DNA of 31,483 nt from CAZXCK01 sp964639225 (GTDB lineage Bacteria > Chloroflexota > Anaerolineae > Aggregatilineales > Phototrophicaceae): positions 1-31,483 of the forward strand of contig CAZXCK010000035.1 in the NCBI GenBank assembly GCA_964639225.1. The letters run 5' to 3'. Every line of letters begins with the position of its first letter. The first letter of the stretch is position 1. The notes below the pieces were generated by a model, which was not told where the DNA came from, made no database searches, and saw only the letters and a list, made by a program, of their open reading frames with translations. The translations under genes were made by a program, and so were the position numbers. Positions 7,256 to 14,501 of this stretch are shown here, piece after piece.

Positions 7256-8722
7256 ATGACTCGACTGATCGAACTCAGCATAGCCGACGCCCTGGCACAG
7301 TTGGATTCAGGCGCGATTACTTCTGTTCAGCTTACCCAGGCCTATCTCGAACAGATCGACCGGCTCGACGGACAAATCCAGGCATACCTGACCGTCACCC
7401 GCGATCTGGCGCTGGAACAGGCCGCAGCCGCCGATGCGCAGCGCGCCGCCGGTGACAACAAACCGCTGCTGGGGATTCCGCTGGCGATCAAGGATGTGCT
7501 GTCCACGCGCGGCGTGGAAACCACCGCCGGCTCGAAAATCCTCAAGGGCTATGTGCCAGTCTTCGATGCGACGTGCGTCGCTCGTCTGCTGGACGCCGGC
7601 GCGGTGCTGCTGGGCAAGCTCAACATGGACGAGTTCGCTATGGGGTCTTCGACTGAGAACTCCGGCTTTTTCCCCACACGCAACCCCTGGGACCTGGAGC
7701 GCGTGCCCGGCGGCAGCAGCGGCGGCAGCGGCGCGGCGGTCGCGGCGCTGATGTGCGCCGGCTCGCTGGGGACTGACACCGGCGGCAGCATCCGGTTGCC
7801 GGGCGCGTTCTGCGGCATCGCCGCGCTCAAGCCCAGCTATGGCCGCGTGAGCCGCTATGGGCTGATCGCCTACGGATCATCACTGGACCAGGCCGGGCCG
7901 ATGACGCGCACTGTCAGCGACGCAGCGCGCCTGCTCCAGGTGATGGCCGGTCACGATCCGCTGGACGGCACCAGTATGCCGGTCGATGTGCCGGATTATC
8001 TGGCCGCGCTCGACAGGGGTATCGAAGGACTGCGTATCGGCATTCCCAAAGAGTATTTCAGCGAGGGCTTGCAACCGGAAGTCCGGTCCAGCGTGCAGAC
8101 GGCCATCCGCCAGCTTGAGGCGCTGGGCGCGTCGGTCGTCGAGGTCAGCCTGCCACACACCGAGTACAGCCTGCCCGTCTATTACATGATCGCCACCTCA
8201 GAGGCCAGCGCCAACCTGGCCCGCTTCGATGGCATCCGTTTCGGCGCGCGCGTGGAAGGCCAGGATATGATCGACACCTACAAGGTCACACGCGGCCAGG
8301 GCTTCGGCGCGGAGGTCAAACGGCGCATCATGCTGGGGACGTATGCGCTCTCCGCCGGTTACTACGACGCATACTACGGCAAAGCGTCCCAGGTACGCAC
8401 CCTAATCAAACAGGATTTCGACAAGGTGTTTCAGCAGGTCGATCTGCTGGCCGCGCCCACATCGCCGTCGGTAGCCTTTCGGCTGGGCGAAAACGTCGAT
8501 GACCCGCTGGAGATGTACCTGTCCGACGTGCTGACCATCGCCGCCAACCTGGCCGGTGTGTGTGGCATCAGCGTGCCCTGCGGCTTTGACTCGGCTGGAC
8601 TGCCCATCGGCCTGCAACTGATCGGCGCGGCTTTCGCCGAGGAGACGGTGCTGCGCGCTGCCTACGCCTACGAGCAGTCCACCGACTGGCACACGCGCCA
8701 TCCGGCCATGGCCCGCCCTTGA
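7256..8722 (+). CDS. gatA: Aspartyl/glutamyl-tRNA amidotransferase subunit A
   Basis: The amidase subunit of GatCAB, which releases ammonia from glutamine for conversion of Glu-tRNA-Gln and Asp-tRNA-Asn to their amidated forms. All three catalytic residues of the amidase-signature triad are present at the usual positions: K79 in IPLAIKDV, cis-Ser154 in the PGGSSGGSGAA block and nucleophile S178 in GTDTGGSIRLPG. Total length (488 residues) is normal. The ATG at 7256 starts the expected MTRLIELSIADAL N-terminus; an in-frame open stretch extends upstream but lies within the preceding gene in another frame. gatB lies about 5 kb downstream on the other strand and gatC is not seen. The stop codon overlaps the -35 box of the rplJ promoter. 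Confidence 0.97.
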   Translation: MTRLIELSIADALAQLDSGAITSVQLTQAYLEQIDRLDGQIQAYLTVTRDLALEQAAAADAQRAAGDNKPLLGIPLAIKDVLSTRGVETTAGSKILKGYVPVFDATCVARLLDAGAVLLGKLNMDEFAMGSSTENSGFFPTRNPWDLERVPGGSSGGSGAAVAALMCAGSLGTDTGGSIRLPGAFCGIAALKPSYGRVSRYGLIAYGSSLDQAGPMTRTVSDAARLLQVMAGHDPLDGTSMPVDVPDYLAALDRGIEGLRIGIPKEYFSEGLQPEVRSSVQTAIRQLEALGASVVEVSLPHTEYSLPVYYMIATSEASANLARFDGIRFGARVEGQDMIDTYKVTRGQGFGAEVKRRIMLGTYALSAGYYDAYYGKASQVRTLIKQDFDKVFQQVDLLAAPTSPSVAFRLGENVDDPLEMYLSDVLTIAANLAGVCGISVPCGFDSAGLPIGLQLIGAAFAEETVLRAAYAYEQSTDWHTRHPAMARP

Positions 8723-8746
8723 CTCTGGACGCGCCGGCACTATAAT
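8719..8746 (+). promoter_or_regulatory. Strong promoter of rplJL
   Basis: A TTGACT -35 box (8719-8724) overlaps the gatA stop codon, and a consensus TATAAT -10 box (8741-8746) follows after 16 bases. This is the closest match to consensus in the window. Transcription from about 8753 enters the L10 leader. Confidence 0.75.
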
Positions 8747-8752
8747 CACCGA

Positions 8753-8890
8753 CGACTAATTAAGCGACTTTGCCGCAGACAGCAGGGGGGCGATGCCCTT
8801 AATCATCCCGCCGAGGTGAAGGCCAATCCATCCACACAGCAATTTGTGGCGGCCTTTGCATGTTTGCGAGGCCGCTTTTTTCGTCACAGC
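8753..8890 (+). promoter_or_regulatory. Ribosomal protein L10 leader with attenuator
   Basis: The untranslated region ahead of rplJ has the hallmarks of the L10 leader. A segment CCGCCGAGGTGAAGGCC (8808-8824) is followed by a terminator hairpin and a U-tract. AAGGCC (8819-8824) can pair with GGCCTT (8851-8856), the 5' arm of the terminator, giving a plausible antiterminator. In the known family, excess L10 (with L12) binds the leader and lowers expression of rplJL. The layout here fits regulation by premature termination. I judge the class from position and the antiterminator/terminator exchange, not from a covariance search. Confidence 0.7.
8849..8881 (+). terminator. Attenuator terminator in the L10 leader
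   Basis: GCGGCCT (8849-8855) pairs exactly with AGGCCGC (8869-8875) and is followed by six T residues (8876-8881). It lies 73 bases before the rplJ start codon, within the transcribed leader. Confidence 0.85.
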
Positions 8891-8953
8891 GCCGCCGTCG
8901 TGGCTCAGGACGGCAGAAGCTGTCAATCTTATTCGGAAAGGAGGAGGGCGCTC

Positions 8954-9502
8954 TTGGCTATTACCAAAGCAAAAAAAGACCAACTGGTCGCCCAATATGT
9001 GGACCTGCTGGAGCGCACTAACGGTTTTGTGATCGTGCAGCAGCGCGGCATGAGCGTCAAGGAAATTGACCAGCTCCGCGCCAAAGTGCGTGACGCCAGC
9101 GGCCAGTACATTGTGGCGAAAAACACGCTGCTCACCAAAGCTCTGCAGAGCCTGGAATGGCCAGTTCCCGAAGACATGCTGAAAGGCCCGACGGCTATCG
9201 CCTTTGGCCTGGATAACTTCCCCGGTGTGGCGAAGGCTGTGCTGGAATTCATCGGCGAAGGCGAGCGCGACCAGAAGATGCAGGTCGGCGGTGGCGTCAT
9301 GACCGGCGAAATCCTGAACGCGGCCAAGGTCGAAACGATCTCCAAGCTGCCGTCGCTGGACGAGCTGCGCGCTCAACTGGCGGGGCTGATCGTCGCGCCA
9401 GCCACCGGGCTGGTCAACGTCATCAACGCGGCCAACAGCCAGGTTGTCAACGTGCTCCAGGCTTACCTGGACGACCAGGGCGAGGGCGGCGAAGCCGCCT
9501 GA
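8954..9502 (+). CDS. rplJ: 50S ribosomal protein L10
   Basis: Forms the base of the ribosomal stalk and carries the L7/L12 dimers that recruit translation factors. The N-terminal rRNA-binding domain reads AITKAKKDQLVAQYVDLLER and is followed by the conserved VIVQQRGMSVKEIDQLR and YIVAKNTLLTKAL. The C-terminal helix that binds L12 ends in VVNVLQAYLDDQGE. Length is 182 residues, as usual for bacterial L10. The start is a TTG at 8954, chosen because AAGGAGG lies about 8 bases upstream. The open frame extends to 8816, but that part is the L10 leader. rplL follows after about 70 bases. The rplK and rplA genes that often precede rplJ are absent; gatA is there instead. Confidence 0.96.
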   Translation: MAITKAKKDQLVAQYVDLLERTNGFVIVQQRGMSVKEIDQLRAKVRDASGQYIVAKNTLLTKALQSLEWPVPEDMLKGPTAIAFGLDNFPGVAKAVLEFIGEGERDQKMQVGGGVMTGEILNAAKVETISKLPSLDELRAQLAGLIVAPATGLVNVINAANSQVVNVLQAYLDDQGEGGEAA

Positions 9503-9571
9503 CATTCGTACCGCTTTATCTCGTAAAAACATGCGCATGTGTGCGCAATAACTGTGAAAGGACAAACCATC

Positions 9572-9958
9572 ATGGCCGATCTGGAAAAGTTAGTTGAAGA
9601 ACTCAGCAGCCTGACCATCCTCGAAGCCAGCGAACTCAAGACCATGCTCGAGGAGAAGTGGGGCGTGACCGCCGCTGCGGGTGGTGGCATGATGATGATG
9701 GCTGGCCCCGCTGCCGCCGCCGCTGCCGCCGAGCCGGAAGAAGAGCAGACCGAATTTGACGTGATCCTGGCCGACGCCGGCCCCAAGAAGATCAACGTCA
9801 TCAAGGCCGTGCGTGCCATCACCAGCCTGGGCCTCAAGGAAGCCAAGGAACTGGTCGAAGGCGCTCCGCAGACCGTCGTCGAGGGCGTCAACAAAGAAGC
9901 CGCCGAAGACGCGAAGGCCAAGCTGGAAGCCGAAGGCGCCAAAGTCGAACTCAAGTAG
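9572..9958 (+). CDS. rplL: 50S ribosomal protein L7/L12
   Basis: The multicopy acidic stalk protein that binds elongation factors G and Tu and initiation factor 2. Residues 1-30 form the dimerisation helices (LEKLVEELSSLTILEASELK). A flexible hinge contains four consecutive methionines and an alanine tract, followed by the acidic EPEEEQTE. The globular C-terminal domain carries FDVILADAGPKKINVIKAVR and the factor-binding helix GLKEAKELVEGAP. Length is 128 residues. The ATG at 9572 is chosen over an upstream in-frame start at 9539 because AAAGGA lies 9 bases before it. It is the second gene of the rplJL unit, which ends in a strong terminator at 9988. Confidence 0.97.
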   Translation: MADLEKLVEELSSLTILEASELKTMLEEKWGVTAAAGGGMMMMAGPAAAAAAAEPEEEQTEFDVILADAGPKKINVIKAVRAITSLGLKEAKELVEGAPQTVVEGVNKEAAEDAKAKLEAEGAKVELK

Positions 9959-9987
9959 CGACCTCCTCACTGAGCCGAAATCAAATG

Positions 9988-10011
9988 GCGGGCATACTGT
10001 GCCCGCTTTTT
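9988..10011 (+). terminator. Intrinsic terminator after rplL
   Basis: GCGGGCA (9988-9994) pairs perfectly with TGCCCGC (10000-10006) around a five-base loop and is followed by five T residues. It lies 30 bases after the rplL stop codon and closes the rplJL unit. Confidence 0.9.
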
Positions 10012-10061
10012 GATTCCCATTCGCCAGCCCCGCCTTTATGGTCTGTAAGCGTGCCCGGCTT

Positions 10062-10067
10062 TAGAAT
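10062..10067 (+). promoter_or_regulatory. -10-like element before the secreted PPC-like protein
   Basis: TAGAAT (10062-10067), preceded by a T, lies about 30 bases before the start codon and after the rplL terminator, so a promoter is needed here. No good -35 box is visible. The same TTAGAAT occurs before metG. Confidence 0.3.
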
Positions 10068-10096
10068 GGGAATGACAGCGACGTTACAGGAATGGG

Positions 10097-11338
10097 ATGA
10101 CGACCATGAATCGATTTTACCGGATGATGGCGCTGGCGCTGCTGCTGGTGAGCGCCGTCGCGCAGATCAACGCGCAGAGCGACGACACCGACCAGATCAC
10201 CGACAGCTTCATCACTTACGATGAGCAGGTCAGCGATACCATCACCGAGCGTTCGTTTTACGACTTGTGGCGCTTCAACGTCCAGGCTGGCGATCACATC
10301 GTCGTCACCATGCAGGCTTTCGACGGGCTGGCACCGCTGCTGGGGGTCGCCGGACGCGATGGCGATGTGGTGCTGCGCAGCGACGAGGACATCGACGGCA
10401 ATCGCCTGCCAGACGCCCAGCCCAACGACACCGTCGAGATCGAGTTCACCGTCGAAGAAAGTGGCGATTACACGCTGGTCCCCACCCGCGTCGGTAACGC
10501 CGATGGCACCACCACCGGCAGCTACACGCTGCTGCTGCGCCGGGCCAATCCGGTCGCCCTGGACGATGGACCGGCGGGCGGTTCCGAAGTGACATTCCGC
10601 TGCGGAGCGCACATCGTCACACACGCCGTCACGCTCGATTTCATGACCGAGCGCCATGTAGATGTGTATCGCATCAGCGTGTACGGGCTGGATGGTTTCA
10701 GGCCAATGATGCGCGTCTCGGTCGGCGATGGTCTGCTCACGGAATGCATCGACGACCCAACCACCACCGAAGGCGACCAACTGCTGCTGCCCGGTGAAGA
10801 CGGCCACACCCTGCCCGATCCAGCGGTCGAGGCGGCGCGATTCCGGCTGCGGGGACAGGGTCGCAGTCTGGGGCCGGTACAGGTGTCAGTCGGCAGCATC
10901 GACGGCACGGCGGGACGTTATCTGCTGGTGGTGGACGGCTTCGAGCTGACCGCGCCCGACGCGCGCGATCTGGTGGAGATACGGCGCGCGCCACTGGCCG
11001 CCGATAGCGACCTGCGGCTGTACATGGTCAGCATGGGCCAGACGCGGCTGGACCCCGAACTGCGGCTGCGCGATGGCGTCGCGCTGGAAGATATCGTCTG
11101 CGACGACGCCGGGCGCTTCGACTGCGCCGACGTGCCCACCATCACCGGTTCGGGCGTCATCCTGGCGGATGGAACGCGCATGGTCGGCGGGCGCTTTGAT
11201 GCTGGTACCTGGCTGACGACCGGCACCACCGACAAACAGGCCGTGTATCTGACCAGCCGGGGGAACAGCACCGCCGGTCCGTATGCGCTGGTCATAGTCG
11301 GTGAGCTGCCGCCGCGCCAGACTACAGGCACAGATTAA
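10097..11338 (+). CDS. Secreted protein with PPC-like beta-sandwich modules, unknown function
   Basis: A 413-residue exported protein. A signal peptide with a hydrophobic core (MALALLLVSAV) ends near AQINAQS. The rest looks like three successive beta-sandwich modules of about 110-120 residues, resembling pre-peptidase C-terminal (PPC) domains. The first has the typical LWRFNVQAGDHIVVTMQAF, later GDYTLVPTRVG and GSYTLLLRR. The second has VDVYRISVYGLDGFRPMMRV and GRYLLVVDGFEL, the third SDLRLYMVSMG and GPYALVIVGEL. No catalytic domain is attached, which is unusual for PPC domains beside peptidases, so a binding or surface role is likelier. Two starts are possible, ATG 10097 (AGGA close upstream) and ATG 10106 (GGGA about 8 bases upstream). 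It sits alone between the rplL terminator and a converging gene. Confidence 0.75.
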   Translation: MTTMNRFYRMMALALLLVSAVAQINAQSDDTDQITDSFITYDEQVSDTITERSFYDLWRFNVQAGDHIVVTMQAFDGLAPLLGVAGRDGDVVLRSDEDIDGNRLPDAQPNDTVEIEFTVEESGDYTLVPTRVGNADGTTTGSYTLLLRRANPVALDDGPAGGSEVTFRCGAHIVTHAVTLDFMTERHVDVYRISVYGLDGFRPMMRVSVGDGLLTECIDDPTTTEGDQLLLPGEDGHTLPDPAVEAARFRLRGQGRSLGPVQVSVGSIDGTAGRYLLVVDGFELTAPDARDLVEIRRAPLAADSDLRLYMVSMGQTRLDPELRLRDGVALEDIVCDDAGRFDCADVPTITGSGVILADGTRMVGGRFDAGTWLTTGTTDKQAVYLTSRGNSTAGPYALVIVGELPPRQTTGTD

Positions 11339-11352
11339 ACGCTGGCCCCGCC

Positions 11353-12099
11353 TCACAACGGATAGATGTTGATGCCCAGCAGTTCGGCCAGCGTCACCAG
11401 CAGCGGCGCGATCAGCAGCGCCGGCAGAAAGTTGGCGATGCGCGGCTTCTTGATGTCCAGCAGCACCAGCGACAGGCCCATCAGGATGACGCCGCCGGTA
11501 CTGGTCATCTCGGCGACCATAGCCGCGCTCATCGCCGCGCCCACCAGCATTCCCACCAGCGACAGCCCACCCTGCACGACGAAAACGGTCACCGCGCTGA
11601 AGGCCACGCCCACGCCAAAGCTGGCGGCGAACGCCATCGACGCGAAGCCGTCCATCACGCTCTTAATGGCCAGTTGCTCAAAGCCAATCGGCAGGCCCAT
11701 GCCATCCTGAATTGACCCCAGGAAGGCCAGCGGACCCACGCAAAAAACCAGGCTGGCCGTCACAAATCCCGCGATGAATCGCTCACGGGCTTCGCCGCTG
11801 GCGGCGCTGACATCCGCCGACTGGTGTCCAGCGGTGCGTGACTGTAACCAGCCAGCGAATCGCTCCAGCGCCAGGTCGATGCGCAGCACCTCGCCGATGA
11901 TGACGCCGATGACGATGCTCAACAACGGAATCAGCACGTTACCTGTCCGCGCGGCGTTGTCAATGCCTACGTAAATCGTAATCAGCCCGATGCCAGTGAC
12001 GACCGAGGTCTGAATGCGTTCGGACAGCCGATGCCCAACCAGCAATCCCAGCGAACTGCCGACAAGAACCGTTATCACATTGAGGATGGTTCCACCCAT
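11353..12099 (-). CDS. DUF554-family membrane protein
   Basis: A 248-residue polytopic membrane protein. The N-terminus GGTILNVITVLVGSSLGLLVG and the blocks GIGLITIYVGI, CVGPLAFLGSIQDG and MDGFASMAFAASFGVGV are characteristic of the DUF554 family (B. subtilis YdfK-like). These proteins have about seven hydrophobic segments and are proposed to be transporters or channels, but no substrate is established. The ATG at 12099 gives the expected MGGTILN start, and only weak ribosome-binding sequence precedes it. The gene begins 9 bases after the stop of the HisKA-domain protein gene, so the two are probably translated from one mRNA. It converges with the PPC-like protein gene, with 14 bases between stops and no clear terminator. 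Confidence 0.9.
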   Translation of the reverse strand: MGGTILNVITVLVGSSLGLLVGHRLSERIQTSVVTGIGLITIYVGIDNAARTGNVLIPLLSIVIGVIIGEVLRIDLALERFAGWLQSRTAGHQSADVSAASGEARERFIAGFVTASLVFCVGPLAFLGSIQDGMGLPIGFEQLAIKSVMDGFASMAFAASFGVGVAFSAVTVFVVQGGLSLVGMLVGAAMSAAMVAEMTSTGGVILMGLSLVLLDIKKPRIANFLPALLIAPLLVTLAELLGINIYPL

Positions 12100-12108
12100 G
12101 ATGGCGAT

Positions 12109-12483
12109 TTAACCGCCGTCGGGACGCATAAACAAGGCCGTAATGTCGGCGGTGAGCTGGCTGCCGATGTCGTGAACGGTGGTCAGGTCGCGTTCCTGAT
12201 CGGTAGCCAGCAGGCCGCTTTCTACCAGCATGTCGGAATAGCCAACAATGGCATTCAGCGGCGAGCGCAGCTCGTGCAGAATATTCTCCGGCCACTGTTC
12301 GGGTGTCTGCGTGCGGACATTCTGCAACCGGCTGACCAGCGTGACGCTGCTCTTGTGGATGTCCTCGATGTCCTGCAGATCTTCGCCGTCGAGTTCCCCA
12401 GGGCGATTGCGGAGAATATCGTCGCTGAGGCTCTCGATACGCTGCGCCTGTTCAATCAATGCGTCGATGCGATCCTGTAACAC
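12109..12483 (-). CDS. Stand-alone HisKA (dimerisation/phosphoacceptor) domain protein
   Basis: A 124-residue cytoplasmic protein. Residues 1-60 form a predicted coiled coil rich in acidic and leucine residues (LIEQAQRIESLSDDIL). Residues 66-90 carry the histidine-kinase H-box: H70 in ILHELRSPLNAIVGYSDML. A further helix (QERDLTTVHDIGSQL) fits the second half of a HisKA four-helix bundle. The protein ends at 124, with no ATP-binding HATPase domain in this frame or in the adjacent sequence. H70 and its E-L-R-S-P context are intact, so it could accept phosphate from another kinase. The start is GTG at 12483 with GGACAG about 9 bases upstream. It lies between gatB and the DUF554 gene on the same strand. 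Confidence 0.75.
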   Translation of the reverse strand: MLQDRIDALIEQAQRIESLSDDILRNRPGELDGEDLQDIEDIHKSSVTLVSRLQNVRTQTPEQWPENILHELRSPLNAIVGYSDMLVESGLLATDQERDLTTVHDIGSQLTADITALFMRPDGG

Positions 12484-12520
12484 GTTTTCTGTCCTGTATT
12501 GTGATTATGCGAACTTGATT

Positions 12521-13978
12521 CTACGAACGCGCGGCGTCCAGGCGCTCGCGCAGCATCTGCGTGACAACCTGCGGGTTACCTTTGCCGCGCATGGCGGCCA
12601 TGCACTTACCCATCAGTGCGCCAAAGAGCTTGTCTTTGCCACCCAGGTATGCCTGCACCATGTCGTCGTTCTGGGTCAGTACCTCGCCGATGATACGCGC
12701 GATCTCGTCGGCATCGTTAATCTGCGCCAGTCCCTCGCGCTCGACGATGGCCGCCGCTGGCTCACCGGTCTCCCACATGGTCGCCAGTACTTTCTCCGCC
12801 GTGCCCTTATTGAGCGTACCGCCGGTCACCATTCTGACCAGTTCGGCCAGGTGGGCGGCGGGGACGTTCGTCTCGGCGATAGCCTCGCGCTCGACTCCTT
12901 CCCGATTGAACAGCCCAAAAAGGCTGCCCAGAATCCAGTTGGCGGCGGCTTTGGCGTCCGCGCCACCGGCGATCATCGTCTCATAGTAATCGGAGATGGC
13001 CTTTTCGGTGACCAGCAGGCGAGCGTCGTATTCACCCAGGCCCAGTTCGGCCATAAAGCGCGCCTGTTTCACGTCCGGCAGTTCCGGCAGCGAGTCGCGG
13101 ACCTGCTGCACCCACTCCCGGCTGACTTGCAGCGTGGGGATATCCGGCTCCGGGAAATAGCGATATTCGTCCGGGCGTTCCTTATACCGCTGGATGATGA
13201 TGCGCTGGCGGTTCTCGTCCCAACCCAGCGTGGCCGGTTTGACCGTATCGCCGAACTCGTACAGGTCGATCTGCCGGTCCACTTCGTAAAGGATGGCGCG
13301 CGTCATGCTGCGGATGCTGTTGAGGTTCTTGATCTCGGTGCGGGTGCGGAACTCGGTGTCATCGCGGTGCATGACGCTGACATTAGCCTCGAAGCGCAGC
13401 ACGCCTTTTGACATATCGCCATGATTCACGCCCAGGTAGCGCAGCAGCGCCCGCAGCTTGCGTGCGTAAGCTTCGGCTTCCTCGGCGCTGTGGATATCCG
13501 GCTCAGAGACGATCTCCAGCAGTGGCACACCGGCCCGGTTATAGTCCACCAGGCTGGAGCCATCGCCCAGGTGAGTCAGCTTGCCCGTATCCTCTTCGAG
13601 GTGGGCACGGCGCACGCGGATTCGTTTGCTGGTGCCGTCATCGAGTACGATTTCGACATAGCCATTGACCGCCAGCGGATACTCATACTGGCTGATCTGA
13701 TAGCCTTTGGGCAGATCGGGGTAGAAATAACTCTTACGGGCGAACTGGTTGAACGGCGGAATCTCGCAGTTGAGCGCCAGCCCGACCATCATACCGTATT
13801 CGACGGCCAGTTGGTTGACCACCGGCAGCGTCCCCGGCATCCCCAGCGACAGCGGATCGACGGCGGTGTTGGGCGGGGCTTCCACGCTGTCCACCACCGG
13901 GCACGCGCTGAACATTTTACTCTCGGTCAGCAGCTCGGCGTGAACTTCCAGGCCGATGATCGTTTTCCATTCGCTCAT
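12521..13978 (-). CDS. gatB: Aspartyl/glutamyl-tRNA amidotransferase subunit B
   Basis: The tRNA-binding and kinase subunit of GatCAB, which activates the side-chain carboxylate of Glu-tRNA-Gln or Asp-tRNA-Asn and receives ammonia from GatA. The start TIIGLEVHAEL holds the metal and active-site residues H13 and E15. It is followed by the family block NQFARKSYFYPDLPKGYQISQYE, then GVPLLEIVSEPD and the long ERPDEYRYFPEPD. The C-terminal YqeY-like tRNA-binding domain is complete (QNDDMVQAYLGGKDKLFGALMG to the end). Length is 485 residues, as expected. The ATG at 13978 is preceded by GGATAG. Two TACAAT boxes and a palindrome lie just upstream. It is the first gene of a unit that may include the HisKA-domain and DUF554 genes, separated by about 37 and 9 bases. 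Confidence 0.97.
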   Translation of the reverse strand: MSEWKTIIGLEVHAELLTESKMFSACPVVDSVEAPPNTAVDPLSLGMPGTLPVVNQLAVEYGMMVGLALNCEIPPFNQFARKSYFYPDLPKGYQISQYEYPLAVNGYVEIVLDDGTSKRIRVRRAHLEEDTGKLTHLGDGSSLVDYNRAGVPLLEIVSEPDIHSAEEAEAYARKLRALLRYLGVNHGDMSKGVLRFEANVSVMHRDDTEFRTRTEIKNLNSIRSMTRAILYEVDRQIDLYEFGDTVKPATLGWDENRQRIIIQRYKERPDEYRYFPEPDIPTLQVSREWVQQVRDSLPELPDVKQARFMAELGLGEYDARLLVTEKAISDYYETMIAGGADAKAAANWILGSLFGLFNREGVEREAIAETNVPAAHLAELVRMVTGGTLNKGTAEKVLATMWETGEPAAAIVEREGLAQINDADEIARIIGEVLTQNDDMVQAYLGGKDKLFGALMGKCMAAMRGKGNPQVVTQMLRERLDAARS

Positions 13979-14013
13979 AGGCTATCCTATCCATATCAGG
14001 CTGGACATATGAT

Positions 14014-14039
14014 AATGCCGGGCATTGTAGCATATTGTA
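14014..14039 (-). promoter_or_regulatory. gatB promoter region with repeated -10 boxes and a palindrome
   Basis: On the minus strand GCTACAAT occurs twice (TACAAT at 14039-14034 and 14029-14024). The second copy runs into the palindrome AATGCC-G-GGCATT (14014-14026), which would cover the transcription start. The -35 boxes are weak. The layout suggests two alternative starts or an operator. Confidence 0.4.
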
Positions 14040-14069
14040 GCGGACAGACGTAACGAAACGACAGAACCA

Positions 14070-14423
14070 ATGCTGGACATTCTGAGATGGTTTTTTATCG
14101 CGCTGTGGCTGGCGGTGGGTGTCATCATCGCCAGCTACGGCCTGCGTGGACTGCTGGCACGGCGCATCGTGGTGCCGGGTTACAGCATCATACACGGCAT
14201 CATCCGGCTGCGTTACACCGGCGCGGCGGCAATCCTGCTGGGGCTGGGCATCGCGTTTGTGGGCGTGGCGCTGGCCCTCTCGACGCTGGGCGCGCTGATA
14301 CCGGACTCGCCGCTGGCCCAGACCTTCGGTGCCATGTGCTGCGGGTCGCTGCCGCTGCTGGCTGTCATCACGCTGATTGTGTGGCGACGCTTCAGCGCGA
14401 CCAACGCCGCCGACTTCGAGTAA
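14070..14423 (+). CDS. Small membrane protein of unknown function, 117 aa
   Basis: A protein of 117 residues with three hydrophobic segments: about 5-27 (FFIALWLAVGVIIASYGLRG), 50-75 and 86-108. A basic stretch (RRIVVPGYSIIHGIIRLRY) lies between the first two. The short polar tail contains RRFSATNAADFE. No family is recognised, and no catalytic residue can be named. The ATG at 14070 is plausible, but only weak ribosome-binding sequence precedes it. It diverges from gatB, with 91 bases between the starts. The next plus-strand gene begins 78 bases after its stop, so co-transcription with the membrane pair 14502-16393 is possible. Confidence 0.65.
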   Translation: MLDILRWFFIALWLAVGVIIASYGLRGLLARRIVVPGYSIIHGIIRLRYTGAAAILLGLGIAFVGVALALSTLGALIPDSPLAQTFGAMCCGSLPLLAVITLIVWRRFSATNAADFE

Positions 14424-14501
14424 CGCGCTGCATACAGCTATCCTTTATGCTGGCATGCGGGCGGTCAGTGTATAGTCGAAGGGTAGCAGAGGAGCAGCGC
14501 T

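Noticed and set aside
12248..13411. Plus-strand open frame of 387 codons opposite gatB
   Set aside because: gatB is intact on the minus strand and the plus frame has no family match by eye.
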